Assembly (NCBI GenBank): GCA_944385895.1 | Contig: CALWYZ010000002.1 | Coordinates: forward strand, 94,285 to 158,284 | DNA from: an uncultured Clostridia bacterium | Lineage (GTDB): Bacteria; Bacillota; Clostridia; Oscillospirales; QAKW01 | Length of the DNA: 64,000 bases | Direction of reading: 5' to 3' | Shown here: positions 1 to 8,001 of the stretch, one piece after another | Position numbering within the stretch: position 1 is the first letter of the stretch | Layout of the letters: each line of letters opens with the position of its first letter | Made by a program: the position numbers and the translations under genes | Notes under the pieces: model-generated | Seen by the model: the letters and a program-made list of their open reading frames with translations, nothing else | Databases searched by the model: none | Told to the model about the DNA's origin: nothing

Positions 1-2
1 AG

Positions 3-596
3 AAAGTACCTGTTGTGAAATTGCCGCCGGAAAAATTCAGGCAGAAATTCCCCGGACAAAATCACCAGGGTGTAGCCGCGCAGGCGGCTGTCACAGAATA
101 CGCGCAGCTCGAAGATATTTTTAAGCTGGCTGAGTCGCGAAACGAGAGTCCTTTTATTATAATTGCAGATGAGATCGCAGATCCTCATAACCTCGGCGCA
201 ATAATACGTTCTGCAGAGTGCTTCGGTGCTCACGGAGTTATAATATCAAAGCGGCGCGCATCAGGACTTACGTCTTCTGTTGCAAAAGCAGCAGGCGGTG
301 CTCTAAACTATATACCGGTGGTGCGGGTGACAAACTTATCATCTGCTGTTGAAGAAATAAAAAAGCTCGGTGTATGGGTGTATTGCTGCGATATGGACGG
401 GGACAGAGCATATTATGAGGAAAAATTTGACGGTGCTGTAGCTCTGGTGGTAGGCAGTGAGGGCAGCGGAGTATCTACGCTGCTTAAAAAGCGGTGCGAT
501 GTTATTGTGAACATTCCTATGAGGGGTAGGGTGTCATGTTTGAACGCTTCTGTTGCTGCGGCGGTTGTCATGCAGGAAATAGCAAAAAACAGATAA
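3..596 (+). CDS. rlmB: TrmH/SpoU-family rRNA 2'-O-ribose methyltransferase, 5'-truncated by window edge
   Basis: The family transfers a methyl group from SAM to a ribose 2'-OH in 23S rRNA (G2251 in E. coli RlmB). The reading frame is open to the window edge, so the start and roughly 50 N-terminal residues lie outside; the GTG at 15 is probably internal. The visible part begins in the linker ahead of the catalytic domain (HQGVAA) and then shows the SpoU knot motifs: ADEIADPHNLGAIIRSAE, GSEGSGVS, and the C-terminal IPMRGRVSCLNASVAAAV loop that forms the trefoil knot and SAM pocket. It is followed after 16 nt by the membrane-protein gene at 613, on the same strand. The family is clear. RlmB rather than another group-3 TrmH paralogue is an inference from the motifs. 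Confidence 0.85.
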   Translation, partial: KVPVVKLPPEKFRQKFPGQNHQGVAAQAAVTEYAQLEDIFKLAESRNESPFIIIADEIADPHNLGAIIRSAECFGAHGVIISKRRASGLTSSVAKAAGGALNYIPVVRVTNLSSAVEEIKKLGVWVYCCDMDGDRAYYEEKFDGAVALVVGSEGSGVSTLLKKRCDVIVNIPMRGRVSCLNASVAAAVVMQEIAKNR

Positions 597-612
597 AATT
601 CGGGGATTGGGT

Positions 613-2898
613 ATGAGCGATAAATTTGATTTTGATGATTTTAAAAATATTGACGCATTGGGCTGTGATGGGGATACTGTTTCCGATATAGATCTTGAGA
701 CTATTTTAAGGGATTACGGAGAAAAAAAGGAAGACGAAAATATTGAAAATCCGCAATATGTACAGGATGATAAAAAACAGCCGCAGAGTATTGATAATGT
801 TGAGATAGTCAAGCCTCAGGGAATTTCAATCACAGGGGCGTTTGAAGCAATACATTCTGAGAAGTATGCAGCAAAGACAAATATTTTACAAATTGAAAAA
901 GAGAAAATTCCCGGTTCTGATTTAGAAAAACATGCTGTAAAGCTTGATACTTTACAACAAAAAGAAGAGCAAGCTCAACATAATGAGGTCCATCAGGATG
1001 ATAAAATCTCAAAAGAAATAACAGATGATATTCCAGGGAAAAAATTTATTGATACAGAAACATTTGAATCCATAAAAAATGATTGCAAAAACAAAAAACA
1101 AAATCCTATTGTGAATTTTGCTCTCGGTGACAATGAAGAGGAGGACGTGGAGGGCGAAGAAATACCGATCCCGGAACCGACAGAAGAAATAGATGATTAC
1201 GAAAACGAAGAGGAACGCGAGGATATAGCTGCCGAATTAAAGCGTCTTAAATCATCTGCATCTTTTAAAACTTTGCTGACTTTCATATTTGCATGTTTGT
1301 CAGGTGTTTTGTTTGCGGCGCTAAGAAGTGAATTTTCTTTGCCGGGTATAGATATTGCCTACGATATAGGAGTATACATACCTTTTATTCTCGGTGTGTC
1401 AGTAGTTGCGACACTGATAAATGCCGTTTCTATTATAAATGGAATAAAGAGTATTTTTAAACTCAAATTTATTTCAGAATCATTTCTTGTTCTTATTTTT
1501 GTTTTTTCTTCAATACTAGACATATGCTATATCGTGCTAAAAACACCCGCTCAGGAATGTATTGTTTTTGATTTTCTTTACGTTTTGATGCTGATGTTTT
1601 GTATTAATTCAAAAAGAATTATCACAAATAATATATATAAAAGCTTTTCGGTGGTATCTGCAGACGGATCTAAAATGGTTATGGATAATGACCAAAACGA
1701 TGAGTTTATAAATGATATTATTGTGGATACGGGATGCAGCAATGACATTGCATATGCTGCAAGAAGTAATTTTATTTCTAACTATATAAGCAGAAGCTTT
1801 ACAGACTATGATTTATGCAATAAATTTTCTGCACCAGGCAGGATTTTGTTTATTTTGCCTTTAGTTGCCGCATTGATTAATTATTTTGTACTGGGTAGTT
1901 TTACTACCTGTATAAAATCTTTGGTCGGCATACTTATGGCGGTAACGCCGTTGCTGCAGGGTACGAATTTTGCGGTATCGGTGTACACAAACGGTAAAAA
2001 ATCAAGAAAAAATGGCGGTGCGATAGTCGGAGCCGACAGCTGTTTTGAACTCAACGATGTACAGACCGTGGTGATTGATGATTCGGATATATTCACTGCA
2101 GCGCTTAACGGTATACGTTTTTACGGCGATTCTAATGCCGATGATATGATACTTTATCTCAACTCTCTGTACAGTGTGACAGGCGGTCCTCTTAAAGCAC
2201 TGTTCGGCAATATGCTGAGTGAGGATATAAAAAAGCTTCCGAGAATAGATGATATTTATTATCATGATAATATGGGATATTCATCACTCATTAATTCCAA
2301 GATATTTTTAGCGGGCAATAAAGAGTTAATGGAGCATTTTGGAATTGAAATAGACGATGGTGACTTTGAAACGATTTATAAGCAAAAATCAAAACATATT
2401 CTGTTTACGGCATATAATGGAAAGCTGTGCGGAGTTTTTTTGATCAGTTATTCTCTGTCCTACGGTGTCAGTCGTGCTTTCGAAGCATACGAAAAAGACC
2501 AGGTGTGCGTGGTGATTGCGCAGCATGATCAGAATATAAATTATGAGACTCTGTTTTACCATTATGCTACTGAAGAAAAGCTGCTGTTTAAAATAATGAA
2601 TTTTGGAAATGCTCAAAAATGCATACAGAAATTTAAAACTTCAAACACCACCCCGTCTCAGGTAGTTTCAAGAACAGGAATACTGGGACTTGCATATGCA
2701 CTGCACGGCTGTAAGTCAATAAAATTTGCTTTAAGTGCCGCAAAAGTCATAAAAATAATTTCATCCGTAATAGCGTTGGGACTTATGACTTTTCTGGCGT
2801 TTTTTTCCGGCATGACAGCGGCGCTGCCTCTGCAGATTTTGGCATATCATATTTTGTGGGCGGTACCGTCCATGTTTGTTTCTGTCTTTTCTAAATAG
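613..2898 (+). CDS. Degenerate P-type-ATPase-like membrane protein with acidic N-terminal region
   Basis: 761 residues from ATG 613; a TTG at 607 is in frame but less likely. Residues 1-215 are highly charged and low in complexity. The rest resembles a P1B metal-transport ATPase: paired membrane segments at about 218-335, two more at about 405-460, a cytoplasmic domain, and a final membrane pair near 710-755. At the P-domain, TVVIDDSDIFT sits where TVVFDKTGTLT is expected. The aspartate (D489) is kept but Lys-Thr-Gly-Thr is lost. Downstream, VVIAQHDQN replaces the TGD loop, no GDGxND hinge motif is seen, and MAVTPLL replaces the CPC-type transmembrane motif. The SeHPL nucleotide-binding motif appears as GGPLKAL. 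It therefore looks like a non-catalytic relative, perhaps a sensor or scaffold. Homology is inferred by motif alignment by eye; function is unknown. Confidence 0.65.
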   Translation: MSDKFDFDDFKNIDALGCDGDTVSDIDLETILRDYGEKKEDENIENPQYVQDDKKQPQSIDNVEIVKPQGISITGAFEAIHSEKYAAKTNILQIEKEKIPGSDLEKHAVKLDTLQQKEEQAQHNEVHQDDKISKEITDDIPGKKFIDTETFESIKNDCKNKKQNPIVNFALGDNEEEDVEGEEIPIPEPTEEIDDYENEEEREDIAAELKRLKSSASFKTLLTFIFACLSGVLFAALRSEFSLPGIDIAYDIGVYIPFILGVSVVATLINAVSIINGIKSIFKLKFISESFLVLIFVFSSILDICYIVLKTPAQECIVFDFLYVLMLMFCINSKRIITNNIYKSFSVVSADGSKMVMDNDQNDEFINDIIVDTGCSNDIAYAARSNFISNYISRSFTDYDLCNKFSAPGRILFILPLVAALINYFVLGSFTTCIKSLVGILMAVTPLLQGTNFAVSVYTNGKKSRKNGGAIVGADSCFELNDVQTVVIDDSDIFTAALNGIRFYGDSNADDMILYLNSLYSVTGGPLKALFGNMLSEDIKKLPRIDDIYYHDNMGYSSLINSKIFLAGNKELMEHFGIEIDDGDFETIYKQKSKHILFTAYNGKLCGVFLISYSLSYGVSRAFEAYEKDQVCVVIAQHDQNINYETLFYHYATEEKLLFKIMNFGNAQKCIQKFKTSNTTPSQVVSRTGILGLAYALHGCKSIKFALSAAKVIKIISSVIALGLMTFLAFFSGMTAALPLQILAYHILWAVPSMFVSVFSK

Positions 2899-2901
2899 TA
2901 C

Positions 2902-2930
2902 TTGAAAAAAAGATTTTATTATCATATAAT
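2902..2930 (+). promoter_or_regulatory. Promoter of the SRP RNA (and probably dnaX)
   Basis: TTGAAA at 2902-2907 and TATAAT at 2925-2930 are separated by exactly 17 nt, a near-consensus vegetative sigma-A promoter. The expected start, about 7 nt downstream, coincides with the first base of the SRP RNA closing stem at about 2939. Confidence 0.8.
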
Positions 2931-2938
2931 ATTGTATA

Positions 2939-3242
2939 TTTGCGGCATAAACTGAAATCACACTATCCGGGGCGTTAGCGGTGCCTTGTACCTGCAATCC
3001 GCTGCAGCAGGGGAGAATGTCTATGCAAGGGTGCCTGCATATTTGGTAAGCAGCAGGTTCAATGTGTTGAAGAATAGGTTCGGCGCAATATCGCATTGTG
3101 AAACATGTCAGGCGGGGAACCGAGCAGCATTAAGCAATTTCCGGTATGTGCCGCCGAGTTGCCTGTTTTGAGCATTGATACTGTCAGGCTCATATGTGCA
3201 GACGCTCGAACTGGACTGTGTGATTTCAGTTTATGCCGCAAA
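2939..3242 (+). ncRNA. ffs: Signal recognition particle RNA (large, Alu-domain type)
   Basis: SRP RNA pairs with Ffh to target nascent membrane proteins to FtsY/SecYEG. The 5' arm 2939-2963 and 3' arm 3218-3242 are exact reverse complements over 25 nt, closing a rod of about 304 nt, close to the size of Firmicutes SRP RNAs. The Ffh-binding tip (domain IV) is at about 3103-3155, with GTCAGGCGGGGAACCGAGCA followed by CAGCATTAAGC and a GTGCCGCCGAGTTGCC return strand, matching the B. subtilis scRNA pattern. Location directly upstream of dnaX is the classic Firmicutes position. No T-tract terminator follows, so the 3' end is probably made by processing. Exact ends are inferred from the stem. Confidence 0.92.
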
Positions 3243-3255
3243 GCGGAGGTGTACT

Positions 3256-4893
3256 GTGTATCGTGCTCTATACAGAAAATACAGACCGCTGACATTTGAT
3301 GATGTCATCGGTCAGGAGCATATTGTAGAAACGATCAAAAATCAGATCATAAACAATAAAATATCTCATGCTTATATGTTTACAGGAACACGTGGTACTG
3401 GTAAAACGACCTGTGCCAAGATCCTTGCCCGTGCGGTAAACTGCGAGAATCCTAAAAACGGCAATCCGTGTAACGAGTGCGAAACGTGCAGGAGCATATT
3501 AAACGGAAGTCTTACTGATGTTTTTGAAATAGATGCGGCTTCGAACAACGGTGTTGACAGCATTCGTGAATTGCGGGAGGATGTTATTTTTACTCCTGCT
3601 CTTGCTAAGTATAAGGTGTATATAATAGATGAGGTCCATATGCTCAGTACTCAGGCTTTTAACGCCTTGCTTAAAACCCTCGAAGAACCGCCTGAACACA
3701 TTATTTTTATATTCGCAACAACGGAAATCAATAAAGTATTGCCGACAATTTTATCGCGCTGTCAAAGATTCGATTTTAAACGCATAACAGTCAATGACAT
3801 TAAATGCCGCATACAAAAAGTTGCACAATGGGAAAATGTGAGTATAGATGACAGTGCCGCGGCCCTTATAGCCCGTTTGGCGGACGGTGCCATGCGTGAT
3901 GCTCTTTCTATATTGGACAGATGCCTTGTTGGTAATGACCGGATATCACTTGATACGGTTGAGCATATAGCCGGTGTCTGCTCTTATGATGATATTGCGT
4001 ATTCAATCGGTGCGGTCGCAAATAACGATACTGCTGCGATACTTGAATTTTACTCAAAATGCAGGTCTAACTCAAAAGATGCTGTTTCGGTGTTTTCCGA
4101 ATTGTGCTGCTACTTCAGGGATATGATAGTAGTAAAGCTTGTAAACAATACTGATGCCTTGCCTGCATATGATGAGCAAAGACTTGCGGATATAAAAAAG
4201 CTTGCAGATAAATTTGAACTTGAAAAAATTGTACGGTGCATTTCTGTTCTGCAAAGCGGAATATATGATATCTCCAGATTCAAGGATAAGCATATTATGG
4301 CAGAAATGACGCTGATAAAGCTTACCACTCCAGAGCTGGGAAGCAGTTTGGATGATCTTAGTGCTCGAATTGCAAAGCTTGAAAAAATAGGCGTGCAGCC
4401 TCAAATGCCAGCTGAAAATACAAATAAATCAGTTGCAGAAAAAAGCACTGCCTTTCAGTCATCTGAAACGGCTGATGCATCGTCTGAAAATGAAATACCA
4501 GTTACCTCATCTTCAAAAAAAATCGGTAAATCATCTGATTTAACTACTACAAAAAAGCCTTTGACCGAATGTGATTTTATTACTGGTTTATTTGAAGCAA
4601 TTCAGGCTTTAAAGGGAATTTCTGTATTGCCGTTTTTGTCTGAATCCAATATTACCAGTGATCAAGATACTTTGTATATAAAATGTTCTAAAGATGATTT
4701 TGCCTATTCAATATTAAGCAGTGAAGAAAGCAAATCGCTGATAGAAGCTGCGGCTATGAAGTGTACCGGCAAAAAATATGCCCTTAGATTCATACAACCG
4801 GATGAAAATCCCGTCAGCAGCTCAGGCACTGATCAGACAGACGTACTGGGCGAACTGCTCAGCAGTGCCGCAGATATTTTGGATAAGGAGTAA
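3256..4893 (+). CDS. dnaX: DNA polymerase III subunits gamma/tau
   Basis: Clamp-loader ATPase that loads the sliding clamp and couples polymerases at the fork. 545 residues from GTG 3256. That start is chosen because GGAGGT (3245-3250) lies 5 nt upstream and the protein then begins MYRALYRKYRP, the usual N-terminus. Longer in-frame versions would start inside the SRP RNA. Walker A GTRGTGKT is at about 44-51, a four-cysteine zinc module (CENP..CNECETC) follows, then Walker B YIIDEVHML and the sensor/arginine-finger region LSRCQRFDF. After about residue 370 there is a Ser/Thr/Glu-rich linker and a C-terminal tau-like domain. It shares the SRP RNA transcript and is followed after 3 nt by ybaB and then recR, a conserved cluster. 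Confidence 0.95.
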   Translation: MYRALYRKYRPLTFDDVIGQEHIVETIKNQIINNKISHAYMFTGTRGTGKTTCAKILARAVNCENPKNGNPCNECETCRSILNGSLTDVFEIDAASNNGVDSIRELREDVIFTPALAKYKVYIIDEVHMLSTQAFNALLKTLEEPPEHIIFIFATTEINKVLPTILSRCQRFDFKRITVNDIKCRIQKVAQWENVSIDDSAAALIARLADGAMRDALSILDRCLVGNDRISLDTVEHIAGVCSYDDIAYSIGAVANNDTAAILEFYSKCRSNSKDAVSVFSELCCYFRDMIVVKLVNNTDALPAYDEQRLADIKKLADKFELEKIVRCISVLQSGIYDISRFKDKHIMAEMTLIKLTTPELGSSLDDLSARIAKLEKIGVQPQMPAENTNKSVAEKSTAFQSSETADASSENEIPVTSSSKKIGKSSDLTTTKKPLTECDFITGLFEAIQALKGISVLPFLSESNITSDQDTLYIKCSKDDFAYSILSSEESKSLIEAAAMKCTGKKYALRFIQPDENPVSSSGTDQTDVLGELLSSAADILDKE

Positions 4894-4896
4894 TTT

Positions 4897-5238
4897 ATGA
4901 AAGCAAGACTGCCAGAAGGATATAATATGAAACAAAGCGACATGATGCGCAAGGTCCAGAAAATGCAGGAGGATGTTGCTGCAGCTCAAAAAGAAGTGGA
5001 AGAGACCGTTTTCAGCGCCAAGTCGGGAGGCGGAATGGTCACCGTTGAAATGAGCGGGAAAAAGGAATTGCTATCAGTTAAGCTTGAAAAGGAAGCTGTG
5101 GATCCTGACGATGTAGAGATGTTGGAAGATATGATAGTTGCGGCTGTAAATGAGGCATCAAAACAAGTTGACTCAACCCTTGAGGAAAAAATGAATGCGG
5201 CTACAGGCGGACTCAATCTTAACTTTCCAATGCTGTAA
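4897..5238 (+). CDS. YbaB/EbfC-family nucleoid-associated protein
   Basis: Small DNA-binding dimer of 113 residues found between dnaX and recR in most bacteria. The start at 4897 keeps the MKARLPEGYN leader typical of clostridial members and has AAGGAG 5 nt upstream; the ATG at 4927 is internal. A helical segment (KMQEDVAAAQKEVEETVF) is followed by the beta part GGGMVTVEMSGKKELLSV and the acidic VDPDDVEMLEDMI helix characteristic of the fold. Family members coat DNA and may help RecR-dependent repair, but the precise role here is unknown. Confidence 0.9.
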   Translation: MKARLPEGYNMKQSDMMRKVQKMQEDVAAAQKEVEETVFSAKSGGGMVTVEMSGKKELLSVKLEKEAVDPDDVEMLEDMIVAAVNEASKQVDSTLEEKMNAATGGLNLNFPML

Positions 5239-5258
5239 TTATTGAAATAGGGGATATT

Positions 5259-5858
5259 ATGCAATATATACCTGCTTTTTCAAAACTTGTTGAGGAGTTT
5301 GAAAAACTTCCCGGTATCGGCTCAAAATCAGCACAAAAAATGGCATATTACATCATAACTTCGGATAAATCCGTTGCAAAGTCGTTTTCAGACGCATTGC
5401 TTGAAGCAAAGCAAAAAATACATTGCTGCAGAATATGTCAGAATATAACCGATAAGGACATATGCTCGGTATGTGCTAATGAAAAACGCGATAAATCAAT
5501 TATTTGTGTTGTCGAAAAGCCGAGCGATATAGACGCGGTAGAACGTACTCGTGATTATAACGGGGTGTACCATGTTCTGCACGGGCTTATTTCACCTATG
5601 AATGATGTCGGACCGGATGATATAAAACTTTCTGAACTGCTTGTCAGAGTAAGCGAAAATGATGTCAGTGAGATTATAATGGCTACAAGCCCTAATGTTG
5701 AAGGTCAGGCAACGGCTATGTACATTGCCAAGCTTTTAAAGCCGTTTGATGTAAAGGTAACAGGTCTTGCGTTAGGTATACCGGTAGGCGGCAGTCTTGA
5801 ATATTCAGACAGTATTACGCTTGCCAGGGCAATCGAAAACAGACGCGAGATACAATAG
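5259..5858 (+). CDS. recR: Recombination mediator protein RecR
   Basis: Forms a ring that with RecO and RecF loads RecA on SSB-coated gaps. 199 residues, the normal length. An N-terminal helix-hairpin-helix (LPGIGSKSAQKMA) is followed by a zinc finger with C57-x2-C60 and C69-x2-C72, then a Toprim domain starting at ICVVEKPSDIDAVE. The C-terminal Walker-B-like region has TGLALGIPVGGSLEYSD, the family signature. It lies 20 nt after ybaB with GGGG upstream of ATG 5259. Confidence 0.96.
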   Translation: MQYIPAFSKLVEEFEKLPGIGSKSAQKMAYYIITSDKSVAKSFSDALLEAKQKIHCCRICQNITDKDICSVCANEKRDKSIICVVEKPSDIDAVERTRDYNGVYHVLHGLISPMNDVGPDDIKLSELLVRVSENDVSEIIMATSPNVEGQATAMYIAKLLKPFDVKVTGLALGIPVGGSLEYSDSITLARAIENRREIQ

Positions 5859-5872
5859 AAAGGGTACAATTT

Positions 5873-7594
5873 ATGGATTATTTAAAAGAATATGAAAGAT
5901 GGCTGTCTTGTCCTGAACTTGATGCGAGAGATAAAGCTGAGCTTATTTCTATTCGAGGCAATAAGGACGAGATCTTTTCCAGATTTTATACATCTTTAAA
6001 TTTTGGCACGGCGGGGCTTCGTGGACTTATGGGCGCGGGAACCAACAGAATGAATATTTATACAGTCAGACAGGCATCATACGGCTTTGGAAAATATATT
6101 TGTTCCCTGGGCGATGAGGCAAAATCCAGAGGCGTGGTTATTGCTTTTGATTCGCGCAATAACGGTGTACGCTTTGCGGAAAATGCGGCTCTTACGCTCT
6201 GCAGCTTAGGTGTAAAAGTATATGTCTTCGACTCTCTCAGACCTACGCCGGAGCTGTCATTTGCAATAAGATATCTTAACACTATTGCCGGAATCAATAT
6301 AACAGCCTCTCATAACCCAAAGGAATATAACGGCTATAAAGCATATTTTGAAGACGGCGCACAGATAGCCGGAGAGCAGGCAGATATAATACTGGGTTAT
6401 ATGAAGCAGACCGATCCGCTTTCTGTTGAGCTGATTTCCAAAGAACAAGCTGTAAAATCAGACCTTTATAAAGTTATAGGTGAAAGCGTTGATAACGAGT
6501 ATGTAAAATGCGTTTTGGCTGAAGGACTTGATTTAGGAGAAATATCTGACGCAGCCAAGTCGGTTTCAATTGTATATTCACCGTTTCACGGCGCAGGTTA
6601 TAAGCTTGTCCCAAGAGTGCTTAAGGAAATCGGAGCAAATGTAACAATACAACCGGATCAGGCAGTTCCTGACGGCGATTTTCCTACCTTGAAATCGCCT
6701 AATCCAGAGGAACGCGAAGGGTTATCTATGTCCATAGAACTGGCAAAAAAAATAGGATCAGATCTTGTTATCGCCACAGACCCTGATGCTGATCGCTGTG
6801 CCGTTGCAGTAATCATGCCCGATGGAACCGTTGAATTGCTCTCGGGTAATCAGATTGGAGTTTTGCTTTGCGATTTTATAATTGAAAATTTACATAAAAA
6901 CGGCAAATTGCCGGATAATGCGGCAGTAGTCTCAACTATCGTATCTACACTGATGATAAAAAAAGTGTGCGCTGTCAATAATATTAAGTATTTTGAAGTG
7001 TTGACAGGATTTAAATATATAGGTGAATTGATAGCTGAGTTTGAAAAAAGCGGTGAATATTCTTTTTTGCTCGGATTTGAGGAGAGCTTTGGATATTTAA
7101 AGGGCACATACGCAAGAGATAAGGATGCTGTTGTGGCGGCTATGCTTATTACTCAGATGGCAATGTATTACAAAAATAAGCATATGAACTTAAAGCAGGC
7201 AATGGATGAACTGTATAAAAAATATGGCTGCTTTTCTGAAAAGACAGTAAGCTTTCTTATAGAAGGTGCTCAGCCAATGGAACAGGTGGCACAGATTATG
7301 AAATCATTAAGAGAAAGCCAAGAAAATGTGATCGCAGACGCTCAAATAGTTTGTGTCAGAGATTATAAATTTAAAACAGTAAAGGATTTTCGCACAGGCA
7401 GCATATCTCAGACAACACTTCCGGTATCAGATGTATTGTATTATGAACTTGACAACGGCTGCAGTGTTGTAATACGTCCGTCAGGGACCGAACCGAAGGT
7501 CAAACTTTATGTGCTAACAACAGGTGATAATAAATTTGAGTGTAATGACCGTATATCGAAATATGTACAATTTTTTTCCGATAAGCTCAAATAA
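5873..7594 (+). CDS. pgcA: Phosphoglucomutase/phosphomannomutase, alpha-D-phosphohexomutase family
   Basis: Interconverts hexose 1- and 6-phosphates, supplying glucose-1-phosphate for UDP-glucose and surface glycans. 573 residues, the size of B. subtilis PgcA. The phosphoserine loop TASHNPKEYNG places the catalytic Ser at 146. The metal loop DPDADRC, the sugar-binding GFEESFGYL and the phosphate-binding RPSGTEPKVKLY are all present in order. It is the last gene of the dnaX-recR run, 14 nt after recR, and is followed by a terminator. Glucose versus mannose preference cannot be told from sequence; the symbol is by similarity. Confidence 0.85.
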   Translation: MDYLKEYERWLSCPELDARDKAELISIRGNKDEIFSRFYTSLNFGTAGLRGLMGAGTNRMNIYTVRQASYGFGKYICSLGDEAKSRGVVIAFDSRNNGVRFAENAALTLCSLGVKVYVFDSLRPTPELSFAIRYLNTIAGINITASHNPKEYNGYKAYFEDGAQIAGEQADIILGYMKQTDPLSVELISKEQAVKSDLYKVIGESVDNEYVKCVLAEGLDLGEISDAAKSVSIVYSPFHGAGYKLVPRVLKEIGANVTIQPDQAVPDGDFPTLKSPNPEEREGLSMSIELAKKIGSDLVIATDPDADRCAVAVIMPDGTVELLSGNQIGVLLCDFIIENLHKNGKLPDNAAVVSTIVSTLMIKKVCAVNNIKYFEVLTGFKYIGELIAEFEKSGEYSFLLGFEESFGYLKGTYARDKDAVVAAMLITQMAMYYKNKHMNLKQAMDELYKKYGCFSEKTVSFLIEGAQPMEQVAQIMKSLRESQENVIADAQIVCVRDYKFKTVKDFRTGSISQTTLPVSDVLYYELDNGCSVVIRPSGTEPKVKLYVLTTGDNKFECNDRISKYVQFFSDKLK

Positions 7595-7598
7595 AAAC

Positions 7599-7645
7599 TA
7601 ACAGTGTTCTATTGCATTCATTAATGCATTTGTGCTGTTATTTTT
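7599..7645 (+). terminator. Rho-independent terminator after the phosphohexomutase gene
   Basis: TAACAG (7599-7604) pairs with CTGTTA (7635-7640), and an inner TGCAT/ATGCA pair (7613-7617/7624-7628) extends the hairpin. TTTTT follows at 7641-7645. It ends the dnaX-to-phosphohexomutase transcript. Confidence 0.6.
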
Positions 7646-7654
7646 AATAAATAC

Positions 7655-7683
7655 TTGACAAAATTAAATTATTGTTTTAGACT
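7655..7683 (+). promoter_or_regulatory. Probable promoter of the liv leader
   Basis: A perfect TTGACA at 7655-7660 is followed by 17 nt and TAGACT at 7678-7683. Transcription from here would start near 7690 and give a leader of about 310 nt before livJ, containing a small ORF and two terminator-like hairpins. Confidence 0.5.
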
Positions 7684-7711
7684 AATAAAAAATATTATTA
7701 ATAGGTAGATT

Positions 7712-7891
7712 ATGAAAAACTTGTTTTCAAAACAGAATATGACGTCTTCCGATGAGAGTTCTTCATCGGCTAATTTGTCATACACTTTTTTTGATAACAG
7801 GGTAATAGCCAAGGCTGTATTTGCCTTGGCTTATTTTATTATCGGTGATACCGGGATATCAGATGTAATCGGTCTAAAAGCCGTCTCTTGA
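7712..7891 (+). CDS. Possible 59-residue leader ORF upstream of livJ
   Basis: ATG 7712 to TGA 7889-7891 encodes 59 residues, starting MKNLFSKQNM and ending IGLKAVS, with a Ser-rich stretch and then a hydrophobic stretch (VIAKAVFALAYFIIG). A purine-rich AGGTAG lies about 6 nt upstream. I do not recognise a family. The second half is rich in Ile, Val and Leu codons but has no uninterrupted run, and a strong terminator-like hairpin (7807-7831) lies inside the frame. It may be a small protein, a leader peptide coupled to liv expression, or not translated. Confidence 0.3.
   Translation: MKNLFSKQNMTSSDESSSSANLSYTFFDNRVIAKAVFALAYFIIGDTGISDVIGLKAVS
7807..7840 (+). terminator. Terminator-like hairpin inside the liv leader
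   Basis: AGCCAAGGC (7807-7815) and GCCTTGGCT (7823-7831) form a perfect 9-bp stem with a 7-nt loop, followed by TATTTTATT. It would stop transcripts from the 7655 promoter about 160 nt before livJ, unless antitermination or translation through it intervenes. Confidence 0.6.
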
Positions 7892-7925
7892 TACTAAAAC
7901 GGTAAAGCTGACAGTAAATAATACG

Positions 7926-7955
7926 GGCTTTGCTATTGTGCAAAGCCTTTTATGT
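7926..7955 (+). terminator. Second terminator-like hairpin, just upstream of livJ
   Basis: GGCTTTGC (7926-7933) pairs perfectly with GCAAAGCC (7940-7947) around a 6-nt loop, followed by TTTTATGTTGTT. It lies about 47 nt before the livJ start, a position typical of a conditional attenuator. Confidence 0.6.
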
Positions 7956-8001
7956 TGTTAAAACAGCGAAAGCTGAAAATATAATGAAAAGAGGAAACAT
8001 T

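Noticed and set aside
2761..3096. Antisense open frames over the membrane-protein gene end and many others of 60-120 codons
   Set aside because: They overlap well-supported genes on the other strand, lack ribosome sites and show no recognisable motifs.
3175..3255. Longer N-terminus for dnaX starting at 3175
   Set aside because: It would be translated from the SRP RNA 3' arm. GTG 3256 has a well-spaced GGAGGT and gives the standard MYRALYRKYRP start.
2986..3299. Several open frames on both strands between the ATPase-like gene and dnaX
   Set aside because: They lie inside the SRP RNA, whose closing stem and Ffh-binding tip explain the sequence; none has a family or a good ribosome site.
7840..7870. 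T-box-like GGTGATACCG in the liv leader
   Set aside because: It lacks the conserved T-box core and a specifier stem; CGGTGATACCG is only a small local hairpin.
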